From assembly GCA_002778195.1 (NCBI GenBank), contig PCDI01000002.1:1430912-1494911 (forward strand): 64,000 nt of DNA, read 5' to 3'. Source of the DNA: Raffaelea ambrosiae (Eukaryota; Ascomycota; Sordariomycetes; Ophiostomatales; Ophiostomataceae). Positions within the stretch are counted from its first letter, which is position 1. The number at the start of each line of letters is the position of its first letter. Below are positions 57,987 through 64,000 of this stretch, in pieces. The notes under the pieces are model-generated. The model was not told where the DNA came from. It ran no database searches and worked only from the letters and a program-made list of their open reading frames with translations. A program made the translations under genes and the position numbers.

Positions 57987-60793
57987 CTGTCTGGCCTGTC
58001 TGTCTTGCCTGTGGTCCCTCTGTGCTCAGTCCGTGATCTGGACGCCTGTCCGTGGCCAATAGGATCCCGCGTTCCGTGACAACACAGCCTGGTGGTGGTT
58101 TGGCTGCTTTTCTTTTAGGCTCGCATGTTGCTGGTGTTTTTCTTTGGTTCTTGTGGGTGGCTCCTTTTTAATGGATCCCCAGGATGTCCGTATCCCGAGA
58201 AGAACCCCCCCCCCCCCCCCATTCTCGGACCGGTGAGACACATTGCTTCTTTGCACGAGCCCTCGAAATTGCCTATCACGAACCGCCTTCATTTGGAGAC
58301 TTACAAAAGAAGTCGACATCTCCATGGGTCAATCTCAATCCCAGGCCTCGCGGACAAATATCGCCTCGGGGCTGGTGCTGGCCAAAGCCATGTCTCATCG
58401 TGACATCCAGCCGGGCCAGACTAGACGCGGGCACGATCCGGCAAAAGCAATCAAATGCCAAGCAACGGCCAACTCCGGAAATCTGTCCTACCTCTCGAAA
58501 CCGTGACGCCTGTTTTGGACACCCAGCCTTGGACTCTGCTTCTAGGCTCGCGATGCATCATAGGCTCGCTGGCCCTCCTTGCATGGAAACCCGGGAACTC
58601 GACTCGCAGACACAACCTGCCTTTCCTGCCGTCACGCAATGCAGCAAAGACACCACCTCGGAAATCCTACACATTCAGACATGAGCAGGATGTCATACAT
58701 ACTCAACCTGAGCGAGTTTGCTTGTTGTTTGCATCGTTGCCTGGACTCGGTTCGTGAGGCATTCCGAAATTCAATTCGACAGCACGATGCTCCTTGCCAA
58801 TGGACCGGCATGGTCTCCTACTCCGATTTGCATTGATTTTGCAAATTCGGGCAGGAAGCCTGGTCTCCAACTGCCATCGTCAGGTTTTTGGTGATTTTGC
58901 AGTTCCGGGTCCCAAGCATTGGGCTTTGTTATTTGTTCCTGCTATCCTTGTCGTGAAATTCGATTGTAGCTCACACCATTGCCCGACCCAACAAACTACC
59001 GCCACCCGTGTTTCAACTTTGCCTAGCGTCCATGTCTGTCCAGTATGGCATCCTTCGTACCTGAAGATTTCTGGACAGAAAAACCTAACATCACGACAAA
59101 TGGATGGCCAGGTTCTCCATGCCGTGTTCGACGGGTGCATTGTTCGCTGTTTCCTTCGATATGCACACATATCATGTTTTGGGCCTCTACGGCGTAAGAC
59201 CTGCCAAGGCAAGATCAACTATAAGCGAATGTGAATGGATGCAGCAAGAAGATTCACAGATGAGTCGCTGCGTTCAAAGTAGTCGAACCCCGGATGACGG
59301 GGTCAATTGATGACCTGTGGCTGTATCCATCTCCAAATCAATGCTGGCTAGCAACACTGATTTGCCTGGATAACTCGCACCCTGGGCTCTACACAGAAAC
59401 GAGATCAGGCACCGGCAAAGTATGTGTACTGACCAATTTTCGTCAACGTCCTCGTGTGAAGCATCTCCTACAAAATCTGGCAACACTTTTTCTCCCCGTA
59501 ACAAAGCACAAGACGGGAAACAGAGTCTAACAATATACGGCAAAAAGTCCACCAATGATGTGGAACCACCTCGTGTTTACATGATACTGACACGAGATAT
59601 TGTTCCGTAGTCAGCTTTCAGAGAGAACGCATCTCACACCAGTTCAAGTCGTCGAATGAAGCTCAATCCCGTGATACGTCTATACATAATCGCTGGCGAT
59701 GCTATTTCGCCTAGATTTCGAGCCTTCTTCAAATACGCACTGCTAACTATCTGCAAATAACTCGGATTTGATGGAAGACATTGCCTAGTCGTTGCCCGTT
59801 CCACGCGACAATTTCCGTCACGAGCATTGTATGGACAAGGAGAGTCGCAAAATGGGACTTGCTGCTTTCTAGACCAAAAGATGGCCATTCCAGCCTTGGC
59901 TATTCCTCTTCCACCACTTGCACTGAGCTGTAGTGTGTTCCCACTATTCCAAAGATACCGAAGGAATTCCTGGAGAAACACGGAAAACTGAAAAAAAAAC
60001 AAAGGAGGACAAAAGTTGAGGCTGCAAGTTCACTGCTGGCGTCAATGCTCGCAGTGGGCAGAGGTGTGTCGCGAAACAGGGTCCATGAAGGTGCCGGAAT
60101 AGAAGGACAGGAGCCAGAGTCGAGGCAAAACTATCGCGGCGCTTTCACCACAGCTTAAGCCAGAACCTGGTTTCTACCTGCCAAACAGATTCTCCTGTTT
60201 GGCTCCATGGGATACAATTCCTTGGACATTTCCTGTCTCGCAGACACCACACGGCAGACACGACCTGGCCGGAACCTGGGTCTTCAGTTGACGTTGCGGT
60301 CTTGGTTTTTTTGGCCCCAATTCATTCGACCATTCGAGGGGCTGAAATAAAATAAAATGCAAAGTAAAATACGAAATTCCCCACAACGCAAGCCTTCCCT
60401 CACGCTGCGCGCTGGGCCTTCCCACCACCGCTGCCCAATAGCAGAGCCCCACCAGAGAAGCAGGAAAGAGGCGGTCCAACGCAATTTTTGGCCCTTCTGA
60501 GAATTGAGCTCCATCCACAAGGGACCGATACCAACGACCGCATACACGCACCAACACACGACGACCACTCCTCTTGCGGGTGTGTACGAAAGCTACGAGC
60601 AGGCGAGCGATTCAGCAAACAGAAGAACAGCACATACACCTCGACAACTGCACACAAAAGAGGATCGCGACATTCCCCCCCCCCTCCCCTCCCTCCCTTT
60701 CCTCTCCCCTCCTCCCCCTCCTCCGCGAAAGCTTTCCTCTTCCCCTCTCTTCGACACTCTTATCGACACTCTCTCTCACTCTCCCACACAACA

Positions 60794-61713
60794 ATGTCCG
60801 CCCCATTCCGCGGCCGGTACAACCAGTCCTCCAGAGGAGGCGGCAGCGCCGGTGGTGGCCCCGGCGGTCGCGGCGGCCGTGGCCGTGGCGGGCCGTACAA
60901 CCGCGGGGGTGGTCGCGGTGGCGGCAACGAAGGCCGCGGTGGGTTCTCGCGCGGCGGTGGTGGACGCGGCGGCGAAGGCCGGGGCGGTGGATTCTCGCGC
61001 GGCGGCGGCCACGACAACCGGGAGGAGCGTAAGAAGGAGAACATCCTGGACCTGGGCCAGTACCTGAACCGGGAGATCTATGTCAAGTTCAACGGGGGGC
61101 GAGAAGGTCAGTGCCCGCAACCCGCCTAGCAGGCAGCCTTTTTTTTTTGGAGAGCGCAAAGCCTGGGGACCCTTGACACCTGGGAGACAGGTCACCCTCC
61201 TTTGCTGTGCTTACTTTCTAACATCACCCTCCACAGTCTCGGGCGTCCTCAAGGGATTCGATGCGCTGCTCAACATGGTCCTCGACGAGGCCCAGGAAAA
61301 GATGCGCAGTATGTGTCCCCTTATTTCTCTATGCTTTTTTTTTTTCTTTTTCGTGTGGCTTCCTTTTCCTAACACTCTCTCTTCTAGACGCCGAGGGCGA
61401 GATCAAGTCCCGGTCGCTGGGCCTGGCCGTGATCCGCGGCACGCACATCACCACCCTCTACCCGGTCGACGGCAGCGAAAGCATAGCGAATCCGTACCTG
61501 GCCGCAGCCGAAGCGAATGGCGGCAAGGCCGAAGGAGGAAACGACGACGACGATGACGACGATGAGGACGACGATGAGGACGAGGAGGGTGACGCGGAAT
61601 TTGGCGCCGGCAAGATTGCGAGGGAGAGCGGCAGCGGCAACAACAACAACACAACCAAGATCACACCGGCGTACCAATACACGCCAAAAGCAGCAGACCA
61701 GGACGAGGATTGA
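60794..61713 (+). CDS. lsm7: U6 snRNA-associated Sm-like protein LSM7 with RGG extension
   Basis: Three exons: join(60794..61106, 61237..61308, 61388..61713), 236 aa, about twice the usual 100-115 aa. Residues 1-78 are an RGG/GGR domain (RYNQSSRGGG, GRGRGGPYNRGGGRGG). The Sm fold starts at KKENILDLGQYLNREIYVKF, continues GGREVSGVLKGFDALLNMVL across the first splice, and ends with RSLGLAVIRGTHITTLYPVD, the Sm2 motif. The C-terminus has a long Asp run (61540-61590) and an Asn/Thr-rich end. LSM7 belongs to the Lsm2-8 ring on U6 snRNA in the nucleus and the Lsm1-7 ring in cytoplasmic mRNA decay. The RGG arm and acid tail are the unusual part. The leader is CT-rich. Convergent with pan3. Confidence 0.93.
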
Positions 61714-62839
61714 AAAAGGGGTGTGTTTGGTTGTCTAGACAGAGAGAGAGAGAGAGAAAAGCAAGAAGAGAAAAAGCATCCTTTTCTTTTGAGACCCATG
61801 GGACAACAGTTATGTATGAAAGAAACAAAATACAGAAAAGAAGAGGCTACCGGCGGGCTAGGTGGGGCAGAGCATCATCCAAAGGGAGCACAACCTCTCC
61901 CAGACTGGCGCCTGGTGTATGCATCTTGAAACCCACATGCTAGAAAGTGAGGGTGGTTTCTCCCCCCATGGTTTCTATTCTCTCTTCCCTGACGTGCCTC
62001 TACAGAAGTAATGAATCTACCTTCCAACCGCAACGAAGCACATGAACATGGATAAGAGAAGCATCCACATCACAGCTCTCTTCACCTTGTGGCATTATGT
62101 ATTTGAAATGTGATTTTTAATTGTTTCTGGCTATTTGATTTCTCGACACACACACACACACACACACATTGCCTCTCTTTCTCCCGCTGCCCCCCCTGGC
62201 TCTCGTCCCAATACAACACCCTTCCCATTGTTCGTTCTCCAGCATGCCCGTCCCAATAAACACAACACGCAACGCTACAATTCCAATGTGTGTACAGATC
62301 TGTTTGACCCCATCTTGTACACGCTCTTGCGAGACGACCCAAAATCTCAGCCAAAACCCGGGACACATAATCAGGTCGATCCAGACGATACGGATAGATA
62401 GTAGAAAAGAAGGGAAAAAAGGAAACAGAAACAGGAAAGAACAAGAAAAGGTTCGGAAGGAAAAGATCGGAAAAGACAATGGAAAAATAGACAGGAAAAA
62501 AGAGACACACAGAAACCCCATTAGCCAAGAATTTTGACTGGGTTTCGTTGTGGGCGGGAACGCTGCTCGTCGTCGTCCCAAACATTCGGCGTACGCTGCT
62601 CTCTGCAGGCAGCCACCCCTCTCGTCTTGGTAGAACGAGAAGAAAAAGAAAAAGAAACAGCCCTTCCTCTTTTCGAGGTCATCCCAGTGAACAATATGGT
62701 ATATGTGTATATGTAGACATATAAAATGGGGTGTGTTCTTTCTCTTTGTGTTGAGAAAGAAGAAGACGAAGAGGGGGAGGAAGAAGTAATAAGAATTGAT
62801 GGAAAAGGGCCCCCCCCAAAAAGGGGCTCAACCCGGTTC
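61714..62839. other. Convergent intergenic region between lsm7 and pan3
   Basis: Contains a CA run (62146-62168) and a purine tract (62400-62510). No supported gene. Confidence 0.55.
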
Positions 62840-64000
62840 TTAGGTGTGCCGGCGACTCCCGCGCATCAGGTCATTAAACGAGCGCTGGACCATCTTGTTG
62901 AGCTCCTTGTAGGTCACAAACAGGTTCGTGCGGCCGTCCCGGCTCGACAGCCGCACCACCTCGTTCGACCCGGCATCCAGCTTGTTCAGACACGACAGCA
63001 TGTGCCACACGTCAATTACTGGCCGGCCCGCCTCGTCGACCTGGTGGAAGACATAGTCGCGGAACAGCTTGAGCGGGTAGCGCGGGCCGTGCTCGGCCCA
63101 GCTGGCGTCTCGCTGGTAGCTCTCGCGCTCGTTGATCGTGCCCAGCTTCATCATCAGCCGCGCCACGCGGCCATTCTCGACCTCGCGCGACACCAGCGAG
63201 GCGAACCCGTCGTTCTCCTGCAGCGACATGTCAAAGAACTTGACCATCTGCACCGAAATGCCGTTCACCAGCGCCTCAATGTTCTTGCTGCCCGGCGGGG
63301 CGGCCGCATTGGGGGGCGCCAGCAGCCAGGCCACGGCAGCCTTGAACTCGTGAGAATAGATGTCGGGGATCTGCTCCATCGGCGACAGCGGCTTCTTAAG
63401 CTCGTTCGGCGGTGTGTACGTGGCCAGGGCCATCATGATCTCGCCAAAGTGGATAAAGTCGTCCTGCTGCAGGTCGCTCACCCGGCGCGCTGGGTCGTAG
63501 TTGATCACGTCGTGGACGGCACAGCCGCTCAGACGGATGCGGTTTCGGTTGGTCCGGATGATCTTGGTCAGGTCGATGGAGCGCGCAGCCAGGCCCGCCG
63601 CGTGGATGGCCCGCAGGGCGTTGGTGATCTGCACAAAGTAGCCCCAGAGGACCGTCTCCTGGATGGTGACGTTGCCGCGCGGGCGGCCTTGGCCGTAGGT
63701 CGGGAAGTGGTACTGCATGAGGGTGGTGGAGAGGGGGAAGTAGTCGGTGGCGAAGACGACCGAGCTGTCGCCAAAGGCACGCGTGGTGAAGGCTTCGTGG
63801 ACACTGACGACGTTGCCATTGTTCACGCGCTTCCAGTCGCGGGCCGCCCGCAGCGCATTCTCGTTGCTGACGCGGAAGTTTTCAACACGACGAAGGCAAT
63901 AGCTGTTGCCGTTCTTGCTGGACACGGCCTTGTAGAGCCACGTGATGCGGCCAAAGGCGCCAGCGACCTTATGGCTGTTGGTGTCCAGGGGTGTGATGGA
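62840..64000 (-). CDS. pan3: PAN3, regulatory subunit of the PAN2-PAN3 deadenylase (C-terminal part)
   Basis: 386 residues up to the right edge; the start lies beyond 64000. The pseudokinase lobe begins GAFGRITWLYKAVSSKNGN with SYCLRRVENFRVSNENALRA. It continues VLWGYFVQITNALRAIHAAG, and RSIDLTKIIRTNRNRIRLSG in place of a catalytic HRD/DFG loop, consistent with a pseudokinase that binds ATP without phosphotransfer. After a helix (LLAPPNAAAPPGSKNIEALV) comes the C-terminal knob: YPLKLFRDYVFHQVDEAGRP and VIDVWHMLSCLNKLDAGSNE. PAN3 dimerises, binds poly(A) and Pab1 through its missing N-terminal zinc finger and PAM2 motif, and recruits PAN2 to shorten poly(A) tails in the cytoplasm. Confidence 0.95.
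   Translation of the reverse strand, partial: SITPLDTNSHKVAGAFGRITWLYKAVSSKNGNSYCLRRVENFRVSNENALRAARDWKRVNNGNVVSVHEAFTTRAFGDSSVVFATDYFPLSTTLMQYHFPTYGQGRPRGNVTIQETVLWGYFVQITNALRAIHAAGLAARSIDLTKIIRTNRNRIRLSGCAVHDVINYDPARRVSDLQQDDFIHFGEIMMALATYTPPNELKKPLSPMEQIPDIYSHEFKAAVAWLLAPPNAAAPPGSKNIEALVNGISVQMVKFFDMSLQENDGFASLVSREVENGRVARLMMKLGTINERESYQRDASWAEHGPRYPLKLFRDYVFHQVDEAGRPVIDVWHMLSCLNKLDAGSNEVVRLSSRDGRTNLFVTYKELNKMVQRSFNDLMRGSRRHT

Larger units (their letters stand above)
55653..60793. other. Longest gene-free interval, divergent between ash1 and lsm7
   Basis: 5.1 kb with both promoters. It contains an AGC/CAG run (55734-55757), a 22-nt G run (56635-56656), a G run near 57210, a 9-bp CTCTCTGGT array (57952-57986), a C16 run (58205-58220) and AT-richer unique DNA at 58.3-60.2 kb. 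ORFs up to 234 aa (56922-57626 +) and 224 aa (57385-58059 -) are low-complexity or Ser/Pro/Thr-Arg shadows. Nothing supported as a gene. Confidence 0.5.

Noticed and set aside
59260..59300. GGTTCGA on the minus strand, resembling a tRNA B box
   Set aside because: No matching T stem, no A box about 40 nt upstream and no cloverleaf can be drawn.
55653..60793. Possible degenerate transposon in the long gene-free interval
   Set aside because: No transposase, reverse transcriptase or terminal repeat could be recognised in any frame.

Overview
The window looks like a stretch of chromosome from a filamentous ascomycete (Pezizomycotina, probably a Sordariomycete). The evidence is eukaryotic gene structure with short GT-AG introns (about 55-280 nt, some with a visible TGCTAAC-type branch site), GC-rich coding exons, a quinate permease very close to the Neurospora QA-Y type, an ApsA/Num1 cortical anchor, a fungal ASH1-type SET protein, and the core RNA-processing set of a filamentous fungus. 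Genus and species cannot be read from the sequence. I see no rRNA, tRNA, CRISPR array, intact transposon or biosynthetic cluster.

Layout. 1-5.2 kb: possible 3' end of a gene at the extreme left, then about 5 kb of gene-free, purine-rich low-complexity DNA. 5.2-7.7 kb (-): VHS/GAT trafficking adaptor. 9.6-11.7 kb: divergent ribosomal protein pair, uS4 (RPS9, -) and eL21 (RPL21, +), sharing a 598-bp promoter. 13.0-19.0 kb (-): large Num1/ApsA nuclear-migration protein. 21.4-22.5 kb (+): CWC24/CWF24. 23.1-23.5 kb (-): small single-span membrane protein. 24.2-25.6 kb (-): RIM2-type mitochondrial pyrimidine nucleotide carrier, divergent from SLU7 (26.0-27.6 kb, +). 28.0-31.9 kb (-): NVJ2/TEX2-type SMP lipid-transfer protein. 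33.5-35.1 kb (-): quinate permease. 35.9-37.4 kb (-): DUF4185-like protein. 38.8-40.7 kb (+): PD-(D/E)XK-like protein. 41.5-42.0 kb (-): SNX3/GRD19. 43.3-43.9 kb (-): orphan ORF in a GC-poor island. 44.9-45.9 kb (+): a short SF3A1/PRP21. 46.6-48.4 kb (-): disordered hypothetical protein. 51.3-55.7 kb (-): ASH1-type H3K36 methyltransferase with a histone-H1-like tail. 60.8-61.7 kb (+): LSM7 with an RGG extension. 62.8 kb to the right edge (-): C-terminal half of PAN3.

Genes working together. Four encode pre-mRNA splicing factors (CWC24, SLU7, SF3A1, LSM7) and PAN3 acts in mRNA deadenylation, so mRNA processing is over-represented, but the genes are interspersed and each has its own promoter. 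The rest is housekeeping or trafficking (VHS/GAT, SNX3, NVJ2, RIM2, Num1). The less conventional loci are the PD-(D/E)XK-like protein, the orphan ORF, the KA-tailed ASH1 and the repeat-rich Num1. Exon coordinates come from reading splice sites by eye and checking that the joined frame is open and matches the family.
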